Assembly: GCA_037951165.1 (NCBI GenBank)
Contig: JBBDHG010000028.1
Span: 186,001 to 250,000 of the forward strand
Direction: 5' to 3'
From: Lophius americanus
Taxonomy: Eukaryota > Chordata > Actinopteri > Lophiiformes > Lophiidae
Length of the DNA: 64,000 bases
In this document: positions 11,055 to 23,250 of the stretch, one piece after another
How the letters are laid out: the number at the start of each line of letters is the position of its first letter
Numbering within the stretch: the first letter of the stretch is position 1
Translations under genes and position numbers: made by a program
Notes under the pieces: model-generated
Databases searched by the model: none
Told to the model about the DNA's origin: nothing
What the model saw: the letters and a program-made list of their open reading frames with translations, nothing else

Positions 11055-11690
11055 CCTTAGTGCGCGGAAGAACTGGATTGATTTTGGGAAAGGTCGGTTG
11101 TATTTTTCCGACACAAGGAGGAGCTCTATCTCTAAAAGCTCTCAGGCAACAATTTCTCATTAGTCCGATTTAGTGTATAGGAATCAACTATCGAAGGACT
11201 ATCTTATATGTATCATATTTTGCTCTAATTGTTCTAATTTTACTCAGTAGGAGGACCTTTTTTATTAAAAAACACAAGCTTTTCAAGCTTTATACCTTTT
11301 CAAGCTTTATACCCTCGGAGAGATCTTATACCCACTGAATGCAAAACAGAACTGGATTGATTTTTTGGGAAGGTCGAAGGTCGGTTGTATATTTCTGACA
11401 TTAGATGGTGCTTCATTTAGCATTATTTTAGTTATCGGGACATCATTTCTAAACCATTGTTGAGTCCCAATCTGGTGCATATGAACTGACTCGAGGAGAT
11501 CTATCTTGTATACAGTATATCCTGTTTTACCCTAGTAATTCATATTTGACCCACTTCGTGGAACTTTTTCTTTTTTTTAATCAAAAAAATTCTGTGTATA
11601 TAACTTCACATTATTTGAAAGAGTTCAGTCCGGAGGATTGCCCGTACAACGCAGTGGATTGGGGGATTTTGGTGATTTGCCCTTGCAGCG
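11055..11690 (+). mobile_element. Family H repeat, copy D (opposite orientation, internally duplicated)
   Basis: Two partial family H segments lie head to tail in the same orientation. Both begin with GAACTGGATTGATTTT (near 11069 and 11349) and carry the complement of the internal unit. The second segment continues to the hairpin-side blocks GAGTTCAGTCCGGAGGATTG and CGTACAACG. The terminal hairpin is degraded. A 17-base tandem duplication (TTTTCAAGCTTTATACC) lies at 11280-11313, at the junction of the segments. Confidence 0.8.
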
Positions 11691-12180
11691 GAGACCTATT
11701 TTAATGTTATGTATCCTTTTCAACTGCAAAAAAACCCACTAAATATGATCACAATCACTCGAAGCAGAAAGTTTGATTATTGGATGACGGATGAAAATCA
11801 TGATATTAATCTGGTTAAAATGTAGCAGGTCTGCAGACGAGAATATGGAAAAACTAAAAAGCATGTCTGTCCATAAAACTGTCATTTATTTCATTTTCAG
11901 ATACAGATATCATTTGATTATTATTGCAATTTATGATTACTAAAAAAAAATACTTTGCCCTTAAGACTTTATTAGCAGGGTGTTAACATTTGAAATGTGG
12001 CCTGTGAGTTTATTATTGTTTAATAAATCAGATACTGATGGCACAGAGCTTTATTGTATTCTTCATCTTAATTGTCACAGTTCGCCTATGATCCAGCATC
12101 TTTTGTCCTGTGTGCTCCCATCTCGTTCCCTCTGTCCTCACTTTCCTGCATGTGTCTGTTTGGATACTCAAGCTAGATAG
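11691..12180. other. Unassigned AT-rich sequence
   Basis: No gene or repeat is recognised. Confidence 0.5.
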
Positions 12181-12720
12181 AGATAAAAAAGTCTACTGAC
12201 TTGCGGTCACCCTCTTTGTAGGGAGTATTTTACCATGACCAGGTTAAAAATCCATTCTGTCCTTACAGTGGAATATTCTTCATACTCGTACCGGTGTTGC
12301 GTCAAATGGTTACATCGTCGCATTTCAATGGAAAAATCTTGGTCGCGTTTCAAAAACTCTACAACATTGCTCGAGAGTCGACCCTCACAGCAGCGCCACT
12401 GTCTCCCGGCTATCACTTTCATTGTGCGTAAGGGTTTTGATATGGAGTAATATTTATATATATTTATAATTCTGATAGAGTAGCCGCTCATTCTGAGCAC
12501 GCTGTTTGAATTTCTGCAACCCACCTGCACGATGGACCCATTACCCGCGCCCTAGACGTGGGAGGCAACCCTATTGGGGCGCAGTGAGGACAGTCCGCTC
12601 CCTCTGTCCTGTTGCGGCAATGATCCAGTTCTGACCCGCCAGTTACCCGTCAAAGGTCAGTTCACCACTTCCCAGCTATGAAACACCCTGCCTCCTCTGC
12701 ACTGGCAAAATTTGTACCAT
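12181..12720. other. Unrecognised segment with a GC-rich core
   Basis: The core at about 12480-12690 is much richer in G and C than anything nearby (ACCCGCGCCCTAGACGTGGG, TGACCCGCCAGTTACCCGTC). Overlapping frames on both strands (12235-12450 plus, 12207-12530 minus) show no domain. It may be an unclassified repeat or a conserved regulatory or first-exon-like block. I cannot tell which. Confidence 0.3.
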
Positions 12721-13990
12721 ATTAAGGTTAATTTCAGGATTTTTTGTCATATTTATAATTTATTTAGATATATTGTTTATTAGTGTCATATTTTGAATTT
12801 TTTTACATAGGTTCATCAGTTGCTATAACGTCATTTTGCTATATAGTCATATACCATGGAACCCCCCTGTTTCTTAGATTATGAACCAAGCCTGCAAAAC
12901 TCATGACATCACCATCATGCTGCAGGATTGAGTAAAACGACACTCGGACCTAACATCTGAGGCCAAGAACCCGTAGCTGTGGAGACCATGGCCTCAGGTG
13001 CTCAGACCTGCCTCTAACGAGGAAAACACAAGAAGCCTATTAGAATGACGGAGACTAACAAGATCTTGGTCCAAAGAAGACAGACCCAACTTCACCAGGC
13101 TGCCTAACTGTCATCCCATCCATTTTAACTAGAATCACCCGCAAGTCTGCACATAAAACTGCATACTGCATGAGTAAGGAAAATAACAGGATAAATAAAA
13201 GAACACAAGTAAACATGAAACCATCTACAGGTTTGCTTTGACATCTCGAAAGACATGCTTCCTGCACAACACCTACAATTCTTTCTCGCTCACTGAAGAG
13301 AAGGCATTGCTTCGGTCTGTGCACGTGTCCATGGAGGAGGGAGACTTGTGAGGGAGAAAACTGTGGATAGCAAGAGTTTTATAATTGATTTTCCTCCATC
13401 TTGGCTCATTCTGTACCTTGTTGTTTGTTTTCTTCCATATGCCCTGACACTCAATATTGCCTGTCACCCATTGTCACATGGCAGAGCTCACTAGATACCC
13501 TCTTTTCTCTTTAATCAGCTTTCTTTGTGTCTCTCTGATTCCATTTCCTCCTTTTGCTTTTTAACTCCCCTCTCCTTGTAACTCCGTCTGTCTATCAAGC
13601 CTTTACCTCACTCGACTCTAAAAACCAGATGAGGGTCCAACGTGGAGACAAAATGTTGCAAAGGAATGTTGCTCGCTATTAGTCTGATCCTCAACACATT
13701 GCCAGACACTTATTTTGCTCAGGAAATACTTTTCCAGTTGTGTGACATCTTTCTTTATTTACCCTTTTGATGTGCTTGTTTGAACGAGGGACCCAAAAGG
13801 TAAGCTCTAGTGAAAGTTCAGCCTGGAAGACTATCCCCGTGTGCAATTGACAGTCATCAATCACAACACTCCTTCAATCACACCTTTCGTGCGAGTATAG
13901 TCTGAAATTCCCACATCACAATTAATTGATTTAAGCTTCGCTCATCAACAAGCCACATGTACACAATCATGTCGGCACACCTTCATCATT
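12721..13990. other. Unassigned non-coding sequence
   Basis: No gene or repeat is recognised over about 1.3 kb. Confidence 0.5.
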
Positions 13991-14262
13991 AGATTGTGAT
14001 CTTGCTCACCATTAATTTAGCTCTAGGGCTGCTGGTCCGCGTGTCCTCCACCTCCCCATCTCTGCCCAGTCCTCACAGATCCATCAACCATCATTCAGCA
14101 GTCTCACCAGAGTCATCAGCCACCACCACCACCACTATCCAGACTGAAATGGGGGACATACCTGCTGCCGGTCTAGAGGAAGCCTTTGATCACAATCTCC
14201 CTGAAGCATGATAGACTTTCTGATGGACTTATTATAACATATCATCTGTTGTTATGACCATT
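13991..14262 (+). mobile_element. Family S repeat, copy 2 (LTR-like)
   Basis: Carries CAGAGTCATCAGCCACCACC, ACTATCCAGACT, GGGGGACATACCTGCTGCCG, TGATCACAATCTCCCTGA and ATATCATCTGTTGTTATGA. These match copies 1 and 3 in the same order. The 71-codon frame at 13996-14211 is a by-product of this repeat. Confidence 0.75.
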
Positions 14263-15916
14263 TATCTTTCCTTCCTTCTCTGACTCTCCTGAGTATAAAA
14301 CATTTAGCCAATACTGGGTCTTTCACCTCACACTAAAGTGTCTGAACCAAGGTTTGGCTTTTTGCTACATTATTTGATCCGGTAAGGTTTGGCTTTACAG
14401 TTCAATTTTGCAAGACTGGCTTGTAACTGACTTCTGCATTAAGCACACTTCCGATGGCAACACTCATCCTTACATGCTGCTGCTGAAGTCCTCTCTCTCT
14501 CTGATCTCCCGTCCTGTCATATCACCTCTCTCATTCTGTGTTTGTTTATTAGTGACAGCAGTTATCTGGAACTTCCTGGAACTTGTCTAAAACCCCAAAC
14601 CATCTTAAAATCTGTATTCCCAAACTGAATCATGGTTCTTTCACAAATACCTCATTTTTTCAAATCCTTCTATTTCGACCCAGAAAAAGTTAAAAATGAA
14701 ACAGAGTAACACGTGTGGACAGGATGAGGGATTGAACAATTACCCGGTAAACTTTTAATTTATTTCTCGTAAGGATGAGGGAAAAAGGCTGCAAGAGGAG
14801 GATAGGACTGACCTCAGACACAGGGTGATCTTAACGCTAGTAAGGGAAGTATCCAGAAATGCCAGGATGTAGGAATGTCATGGAATGTTCTTTAGGGTTA
14901 CGGATACACACTGTAGCTCGAACCTTGGTTCCTACCTTGGTTTATACCGCTAGGTCAGAAAGCTTCCTCAGTATACTCTCAGTATAGCTAGTTAGCTAAC
15001 TGTGTTTATCAGACTCATCACAGAGGGAGTTCCGTTGTAAGTGCAATGCCCTGGGTCAGTGAGTACAGGTGTATTTCATTTCCTCATGAATACATCTCTT
15101 CATATCTACGAGGAAGAAGATATCATTTCCCCTTTGGAAAGTTAGATGACTCTCACCAGTCAGAGTAGCAAAATGGTGCAGTTGAAAATACACTTGAAAA
15201 CTAGGGTTGTAGCATCATTTTCTGTTAGGATATAAAAAAAAAACTGTTTCTCCAGTTGTACTTTTTTTTCTATTATTAATATGGCTCATTTTTTTCCTGG
15301 CAGGTCCAATATAGTTTCTGAATTTTGCCAAGTCAGCTTGAAACATTAATGCAGTCAGCGGTGCACAGATTGCGCAGATTATAGCTGAGTGTTTTGTTTT
15401 GTTCCTTGCATCCTGCTGTATATTTTGAAATACTATTAATTCTGCATACCGCTGTAGTCTTCCCTATACTAATCAATATGAGTCCGAGCTCAATCAGAGG
15501 TGTGAAATTACTAACAGGGCTTTGAAATCATTTAATTGGTCTGTTTCAATACTGTGAAATCCGTGCTACAGTTTCACAAATCAACCACAGATGCTCTTAT
15601 ATACCTGTTATGTGTTTGTATGGACAATAAGGCATATCCATTACACGTATGCTAACATGTGCATATGTGGGCAAACAAACGCAGCAATCATTGTTTGTTG
15701 TCACCTGCCTCAATCACGCGATCTCTCTCTCTCTCCTTCTCCAGCATGCCAAATGTTTAGTCTGCCCATCCATCACTCAGGGAGGCCAATGATTGGCTGC
15801 CTTGGACTTCTCATAACAACAGACTCTGCATGGTAACTGTTACTGTGGAGAGGAAATTACCAAACCCACAAGATTCATCCTGCTAAAAATAGCTAGCATC
15901 AAAAATTCCCTGGTTG

Positions 15917-15918
<2 letters not shown>
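14263..15918. other. Unassigned non-coding sequence
   Basis: No gene is recognised. AAGGTTTGGCTTT occurs twice, about 35 bases apart, near 14350 and 14385. Confidence 0.5.

Positions 15919-15965
<47 letters not shown>
15919..15965 (+). repeat. (GT)n microsatellite
   Basis: A pure GT run of about 47 bases. Confidence 0.97.
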
Positions 15966-15968
<3 letters not shown>

Positions 15969-17040
15969 CGGTGGTTGGGTTGAGTGGGTGAGTATGATTT
16001 TTTGCAAATTTGGTGGGGAGAAATATGGAGAGCAATTATACCAAGAGAGAGGTAACTCATAGCATTGGGGATGATTGAGTGACAGACAGCCTGAAACTCT
16101 AAATGGTTGACTGGTTGTCTGATTGATTAACTTAACACCTCCTGTCTTCACTAAGTAAGTGGGATGAATCAGTATCATAGCCAGAAGCCTCAGATATAAG
16201 GCAACCTTCTAGCGGGCCTTTAGGTATATCTGGCTAAAAGAGATCTCATGGGCACAAAATAGTTATTTTTAATTTTAAGATGATACCAACGACTCTCCAA
16301 GAACATATTTCTCACGCAACCGCATGATCCCTAACCATAACCCTACATGGTTTTAGATTTTGCATACTTAATACAGGATGTTCATTGAGGAAATAACTGA
16401 CAGGTCAGAAGTACGGTTTTCCAACAGGGGCAAACTCGCTCTAACTTAACAAACCACAGGAAATTAGATAAAACACAAGGAAAAAAAGTAACATCTTCAT
16501 CAATTTGACAACACACGAGCGCTGTGAATAAAGAAAACTTCCTCACTGCGAAAGCCACGATAAAGACACATTAAGATAAAGGAAGTACAAAAGTTTTAAG
16601 ACGACAGAAGTGTTTATGAAGGAAACTTAAAAGTGACGCAGCCCCAGATGTGCTTTTTTAAAGCTTCATTCAGTGAATGAAACAGATATAATACATAAAC
16701 ATTCATGATATTTTGATCTGCCGAAGTAGCTTTAACTAACCTTAGAGTCAAATGGTCATGTGACTCAGATGTAAACGTTGATTAAAATTGTGAAAACAAC
16801 AAATGAATGAAATAATGACCCTTACATGCACAGTACCCAAAGAAAGTGTATATTATGTGCTTTTAACCACCATCGTGGTTTCTGACTTCAGTTGTTGCCA
16901 TGTTGTACATAACGTTCAAAACGTCATATACAAAAGCAATTAAGGGTAATGTCCATGTTATTCAACAGATTAAGGTTGTGTTTCCTGTTTTTATTTTGAA
17001 GGGGTTATTCCATGTTCATGTCCTTCTACTTTACTTTCCA
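15966..17040. other. Unassigned non-coding sequence
   Basis: No gene or repeat is recognised. Confidence 0.5.
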
Positions 17041-17515
17041 TCTTGACTGAATGTTCTCTTCTTCCTCCTCTGGACTGCGTATGAATGTGTGTGTGTGCGT
17101 GAATCCTGTTTCCCAGTGTCTCCTCCCTTATTGTTGAAGGTTGTCCCCTGTCTCCTGTCTCCTTGCTCTTTGTATTTAATCTGTGTCCTGCTCTATGTCC
17201 GTGTCAGATTCTCTGCGTTACTTCCCTCTGGTAATGCCTCTTACCTTGTGTGCATCCCTGTTTGACTTTTTCCTGCTTCCATATATTCCATGAATCCAGC
17301 CTTATGCAAGTTTTGTTTCTCCTCTTCCGATAATTTTTTGACACTTTTTGATTATGGATTATTCGTTGTTACTTTGTAAAATGGATCTTTATTTGCTACT
17401 CTGTTGTTTTCATCAGTTTTACCTCAGATTTGGAATTATAACTGGTTTTGATTAAAATTATTTTGTTCTTATTTTATTTTCACCTGTTTGCATTTTGGGT
17501 CCTGTTAACAAAATG
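17041..17515 (+). mobile_element. LTR-like dispersed element (tentative)
   Basis: The composition and order of blocks (pyrimidine-rich CCTGTCTCCTGTCTCCTTGC, TTTGTATTTAATCTGTGTCC, then a terminal CATTTTGGGTCCTGTTAACA block) resemble solo-LTR-type repeats that are common in teleost genomes. No primer-binding site, partner LTR or internal region is visible, and the exact ends and any target-site duplication are not set. Confidence 0.4.
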
Positions 17516-17564
17516 TAACACGGAAAATGAATACAATTGACTACGCTTAAAAACAAAACAAAAA

Positions 17565-18420
17565 CATTATGCTAATGGATTTAGATGCAGAGAAGGTCTA
17601 TACTTTAGTTAATTGGACTTTTATGTTTAAAACCTTTGATTGCTTTCCCCCTAGTCAAAAGGTTTATTTTATGGCTTTAAGCAATTTGTCATAATGCAAT
17701 ATCCACAGTGAAAACAAACAGAACATCATCAAGACGATTTAAAATATGAGGGCGAACCAAACAAGGAGACCATTTCATTTGCTTCATACATTAAAGTGCT
17801 GGCAATATCCATAAGAAGACAAGAAGGAATTAAAATAGGGAAAGAAGTTCACAAGCTCGCACTCTATGCGGACGGCATCATTGTTTTTATTTCTTCACCA
17901 GAGGAATCATTACTCAAATTCATAGAAAAGATGGAAGCATTAATTAGAGTTTCAGGATATAAATTAAATGAAAATGAATGTGAATCTTTGACTATAGGAA
18001 GAGAAATCAGCCAAACTTTTAGAGACTGTTATACATTTAAAAGGGACACAAATAAATGAAAATATTTGGCTATTAACATCAGTAATAATGTAGAGGAATT
18101 GTTTGCAAATAATTATTTTATTCTAGAAAATAAAATAAGAGATGGAGAATTCTACAAAATGAAATACTGAATCGCACAGAAATAATAAAAATGATGGTCC
18201 TTTCACTATTTTCATTTTCATGTCAGGCACTACCACAATATGTTTAAATACTGATGCAAACTGAAAGAATATATGCAGAATTTTAAAAGTAAAAAGTGAA
18301 TGTATATATCTCAGATCTCTGATATACGTGGCCACACTGATGCGTCTAGAAGGATGAACTGATTTACTTGGATTTATAACATTGTTTTGACCATATATAT
18401 ATATATAGTTTAGCGGTTGG
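17565..18420 (+). mobile_element. L1-like LINE reverse transcriptase fragment
   Basis: Degenerate L1-type RT motifs appear in order: LMLMDLDAEKVYTLVNW (usually LDAEKAFDRVEW) at about 17572-17622, then SIRRQEGIKIGKEVHKLALY and YADGIIVFISSPEESL in the open frame 17796-18059, then KYLAINISNN after a stop. The RT active-site box is YADG instead of YADD, and stops and frameshifts interrupt the rest. The element is 5' and 3' incomplete. Confidence 0.85.
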
Positions 18421-18743
18421 GCTCTGGAGGCCAAAATGAAGAAATGTGAAGACAGAAGGCCCTTTTAATTAAACTGTTGCTGTAGTGGAGCACGCTCGAC
18501 TGATAATCAGCATTTAAGATTGCACTTGTAATTGGTTGCATTGCAGAAGGGGTGGATGAAGATGAACCAAACGGGGAGATGTTGACCCCATGTTTCGCAC
18601 AAACACACATATTTGTAAGAATTGCAAATGATTACATCAGACCAGAGATATAATGGTGAGAGTTCAAGTTTAGAATTCTGTCTCCTTCCTCCTCTAAAAA
18701 CACACATGGTCATCACAAACAAGCACAGGCAAAATCTTAATAT
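18421..18743. other. Unassigned sequence
   Basis: Nothing convincing. A stretch near 18490-18520 (GGAGCACGCTCGACTGATAA) loosely recalls a tRNA-derived SINE head but lacks A and B boxes in a usable order. Confidence 0.35.
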
Positions 18744-18853
18744 GCACGCACACGCACACACACGCACACGCACACACTCACACACGCACACACACGCACA
18801 CACGCACGCACGCACACACTCACACACACACACACACACAAGCACACACACAG
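18744..18853 (+). repeat. (CA)n microsatellite, compound
   Basis: About 110 bases of CA units with recurrent CACG and CACT variants. Confidence 0.95.
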
Positions 18854-20620
18854 AATGAAGTGAGTGTTTTTAATATACTGTAACATGGTGTGTGGTTGTG
18901 CTGTTGACATGAATTAATCTTTCACAGTCTTGAGGAAAACGTCAAAACTTAATCAAAGCACTCAAACCAAATTAGAACAGACCTCTTTCAATGAAGTCTG
19001 TTCAACCAAAGATCTTCCACTCCACTTTTTCTGAGTGCACACACGGGCAAACACGCTCAAACACATTTTGTCAGCAGAATATCAATACATATTGGCATGC
19101 TGCTGTTGTGTCCTGCCATCCTTGCTGTATTCCATCTTCTCCGAAAACTGCAGCATATTCTGCCAGCTGGAAGCTTAGTGATTATTTAACTGCTCTGGGC
19201 TTGGCTTGGCAGCACGCGAAGGGAGGATGAGGGAGGAGAGGAGACGAAACAGGGAGGAGAAGAGAGGAATTAGGTAGGCATGAGGTTCTCCGGAGTACTC
19301 CAGATTGTGTGTTTGGGTGGATTTTTGTGTATTGTGTGCATGTGTGTGTGTGTATATATATATGTTTGTGGATGCTCTAAAAGCATTAATGTGTGAAAAT
19401 TCACTAAGAACATTCCTGAGCCGACTTTAGAGTGTCAGATCCGCTTCCCGGCGGTGTGCATGTAAGTTCTTGTTCAATTGGGGCTACTGTGACAGTGAAT
19501 CCGGCTACAAGGATCAGTCCCTTACATGCTGGGTAGTTTTTTTTTCTCCCCCCTTTAGTTCCCAAACACACTTTTGCCACCCTCTCCAGTTCACATATCC
19601 TGAATGACATTGCCACAAATAATTAGCAGATATGTTGTTTTGTTGCAGCGGACAGGAAACATTAACAAATCCTCTCAATATGCTGAGGATAGTAACAATT
19701 GAATTCCTCCTTTGCTGTATAACATCATAATCCTTTCATTTACATCCAATTTTTGGTTGCTTGATACACTATTCATCTTCTGTTGCTTCACCACCACCAT
19801 GAAGGATTCTTCAGGATATATTTCAATTACTGGCATGGTATACTGATCCAAAGATAATGTTGCTAAACCACGGGGTATACATAAACTGATTAAAAATAAG
19901 TCATCAATGCAGTAAAAACATAAAAAGCAATGAAAGGAACAACACATTGAAAACTAGAAGTCTTCAAAGCTCTGCCAAAGCCCACTCTTAAAAAAAAAAT
20001 GCAAATCTACAAGTGCAGCCATTTTTCTGTTTGGAATGCATTTTCAGATGCAAATTCTGTTATGTCATAATATGTGTATCACTGAAGCATCAGCATCGCC
20101 ACTCAGTTGTCTCTTAGGACAACTTTTCTCAAACGGGGGAATACAAACCACTATGGGCACCGCAAGGGATCTGAAAAAGTCATGCAGTTCCTTAAAAGTG
20201 CCATGTGTAAAATGTAGGTGTATCTCTTTGAATTAACTGAACGTATTATTCATAATCATGTTAATTTTAGTCTTTTTAATGTTAATTTGAAAAAAAAAAG
20301 CCCTTTATATCCTGCACCAGAGGGAGCAGGTCTTCTTCCCTGGTGTCTGCCACGTTGCCACGTTTATGCAGTAGAGCGAAGCAGACACACAAAACACTGG
20401 CTCTAGAGAGAACGTTTTGCCCAAAGACGATGAAGAAATGCTTCACCAAGGAAGTAGATGATGAATATGTTGTTGCTGGATAACTGCTTTTCGTTTAGGC
20501 AAAAGAGGATCAAATTTACTAGTTAGCACAAGAAAAAAAAAAGTGCATAAATGCTTAGCTTCAAAGTACACATGGAGACATGACTCGTGAAAGAGGTGAG
20601 CTCATGAGGTTCGCCTTGGG
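18854..20620. other. Unassigned non-coding sequence
   Basis: No gene is recognised over about 1.8 kb. A short (TG)n/(TA)n stretch lies at about 19336-19365. Confidence 0.5.
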
Positions 20621-20898
20621 CACACGTGTCAAACTCAAGGCCCATGTGTAGGCCACATCCGGCCCACACAACGATTATATCTGGCCCACAAGACAATATT
20701 TAATTTTTATAATAACTGGCAAGCTGGTATACAGCGCAATCACCAAAGATACTACAAATCCCAGAATTGCACTGCGATAGCCGTTACGTCAAAAAAAATA
20801 GCGCCAGCGCTTCTCCCTGCTCTTCTGTTATCAGCGTTCATCCAATCACTCTGTAAAAAAATAGCCTTATTCTTAGAGGAGATGCTAAGGAGAAGAGG
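20621..20898 (+). mobile_element. hAT-like non-autonomous element, left part
   Basis: Begins ACGTGTCAAACTCAAGGCC and continues with repeated GGCCACATCCGGCCCACACA-type blocks. This is the signature terminal region of a widespread vertebrate hAT-type element. The opposite end appears at about 22841-22862 as GGCCAATTGAGTCCTGTAC, whose complement aligns with the start. The L2 element at 20899-22270 separates the two parts. No transposase coding sequence remains. Confidence 0.6.
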
Positions 20899-22270
20899 AG
20901 GAGATATATTTGATAAATCTGGTTTCCGCTCCGCCCACAGCACAGAAACATCTCTGCTTAGAGTCACAAATGACCTACGGATGGCAGCAGATGCTGGTTC
21001 AACTTCCCTCCTGATTCTCCTTGATTTGTCTGCTGTCTTCGACACAGTTGACCATGGAATACTCCTACACCGCCTACATCACACCACTGGACTCACTGCC
21101 ACCGCCCTAAACTGGTTTCCATCCTACTTCAAAGACAGAACAGAATACATTTCCCTTGGAAGTTCAAGGTCCCGGACACACACTGTCACTTTTGGAGTCC
21201 CCCGGGGATCAGTCCTTGGCCCCATTCTCTTCATTCTGTACATGCTTCCCCTTGGCCATGTTATCAGTCGATATGGACTCTCATTTCATTGCTACGCTGA
21301 TGACAATAAAAATCTACATAAAAACTGGCACATGTTCCTCCGCAGCCTCTCCATCCTCACATCATCATCATCTCCCCTATCAACTCTCCGCGCTTGTCTG
21401 GAGGAGATAAAGGTGCGGATGAAACACAACTTTCTCCAGTTGAACAGCTCCAAAACTAAAGCAATTTTAATTGGCACCCCATACCAGACCCAGTCTTCCT
21501 CCATAACCAGTATTATATTCTCTGGTCACGACATTCCCCTCTCTTCATCAGTCACCAACCTCGGCATAAGATTCGACCCTCAACTCACTTTTGAATCCCA
21601 CATCAAACACATCTGCAGGTTCTCCTTTCATCATCCGAGAAATATTTCCAAACTCCGTTCTTCACTCACCTTGAGTGATGCTGAAAAGCTGGTCCACGCG
21701 TTTGTCTCTTCCAGACTGGATTACTGTAACTCACTTCTCATCGGGATCCCTGATAAAAGTCTTCAAAGACTTCAGTATGTTTAAAACAGTGCTGCAAGGA
21801 TCCTGATGAGAGTTCGTAAACACGAACAAATCACCCCCGTTCTTCATTCCCTTCACTGGCTTCCCTTCTCCACCAGGATTGATTATAAGATCTCTCTCCT
21901 CACTCACCAGTGCGTCCATGGTAACGCACCCCCCTACCTGAAAGAACTACTGACCCCACTGACCTCAACACGATCCCTCCGTTCTACCCACTCATACCGC
22001 CTCCTACTTCTATGGCCTAAGCTCAGCACCATGGGTGATCGGGCCTTCTGTTGTGCTGCCCCCTCGACGACTGAGATATTTTAAAAAGGACTTAAAACTT
22101 TCCTTTTTATCACTTTTAATTAACATTGCTGTTTTTTGGTCATATCTTTACATAATTATTATCACATTTTTTATTGATGATTTTATTTGCTTTTAACTTG
22201 TAGCACTTTGAGATTCGATCCAATTGTACAGTGCATTATAAATTAAATGTATTATTATTTATTATTATAA
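20899..22270 (+). mobile_element. L2-type LINE, 5'-truncated, reverse transcriptase with one nonsense codon
   Basis: The reading frame running 20882-22084 encodes most of an L2/Maui-type RT. It holds SGFRSAHSTETSLLRVTNDL, LLILLDLSAVFDTVDHGILL, FGVPRGSVLGPILFILYMLP, the active-site box FHCYADDNKN, the thumb-side block AFVSSRLDYCNSLLIGIPD, and after a TAA at 21782-21784 the same frame continues NSAARILMRVRKHEQITPVL, LHWLPFSTRIDYKISLLTHQ and GDRAFCCAAPST. Apart from that stop, one possible internal deletion near the C-terminus and the 5' truncation, it is unusually intact for this window. The N-terminal MLRRRGG comes from the flanking hAT sequence. The 3' tail reads GCACTTTGAGATTCGATCCA, ending in ATT/TTA repeats. 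Confidence 0.93.
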
Positions 22271-22862
22271 ATCATTTTTAAAAACGATAGGTATTAAACG
22301 TATTAGTAAGTTGCTCGGGCAGATTTGTAAAGGGAAGGCACGTTTTCATTAATTGACGATCTGCGTTTACGTCCTTCAGTCGTTCAACATGTGTCAGTGC
22401 TGCTGTGTTAAAACTAGTAAACACATGAAGTTGTTCACATTTAATGATGAATACGCCTTTAGGCTGTTCATGGCTGTTTTTTTACTATTACTTTTTTCTA
22501 TTGGCAAAATGAAAAGGCTGAATTAGTCCAGCAATTTACCAACAGATGTCTAAAGTTCATTTTTGTTGATTTTTTAAAACAGATTGATTTTAAATGTAAG
22601 TTTAAAGTTGTAGGATATAATTGTCTGGCTGTTGTTGATGCCGGTGAATAAAAACTTTTCATTTGAAATTATTTCCGTGAAACTCTCTGATAAAGAGGGA
22701 GACACAACAATTAGTTAGGCTGATCTATTTTGAATTCAATCAGCAATTTGAGTATATTCTTTTCCGTTGGTTAGTTCAGAATTCTATAAAATGAGTAGAT
22801 AAAATAACAATAAAATAGTCATAATTCCTATGACTAAAAATGGCCAATTGAGTCCTGTACGG
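22271..22862 (+). mobile_element. hAT-like non-autonomous element, right part
   Basis: AT-rich sequence after the L2 tail ends in GGCCAATTGAGTCCTGTAC, the inverted counterpart of the left end near 20625. I infer that this is the remainder of the element at 20621-20898. The interval itself has no coding sequence. The exact right boundary and an 8-bp target duplication could not be confirmed. Confidence 0.45.
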
Positions 22863-22929
22863 CCCTTAATGTGGATTTCACCTTTAATCTTGGCTAAAAT
22901 AATGATATTTCCCAATTCTGATAGTGGTT

Positions 22930-22947
22930 TTCTCTCTCTCTCTCTCT
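22930..22947 (+). repeat. (CT)n microsatellite
   Basis: A CT run of about 18 bases followed by a short TA run. Confidence 0.9.
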
Positions 22948-22962
22948 TTTTATATATATAAA

Positions 22963-23162
<200 letters not shown>

Positions 23163-23170
23163 TACACACA

Positions 23171-23250
23171 CAATAATAATAATAATACATTTAATTTATA
23201 ATGCACTTTACATTTGGATCAAATCTCAAAGTGCTAAACAATCATGGTTT
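23171..23250 (-). mobile_element. L2-type LINE 3' tail remnant
   Basis: An AAT-repeat followed by ACATTTAATTTATAATGCAC, TTTGGATCAAATCTCAAAGT. This is close to the exact complement of the L2 3' end at about 22200-22270. Only the tail is present, on the opposite strand. Confidence 0.85.

Noticed and set aside
18485..18525. tRNA-like or SINE-head stretch (GGAGCACGCTCGACTGATAA)
   Set aside because: It lacks a complete A/B box arrangement, a cloverleaf and any downstream SINE body.
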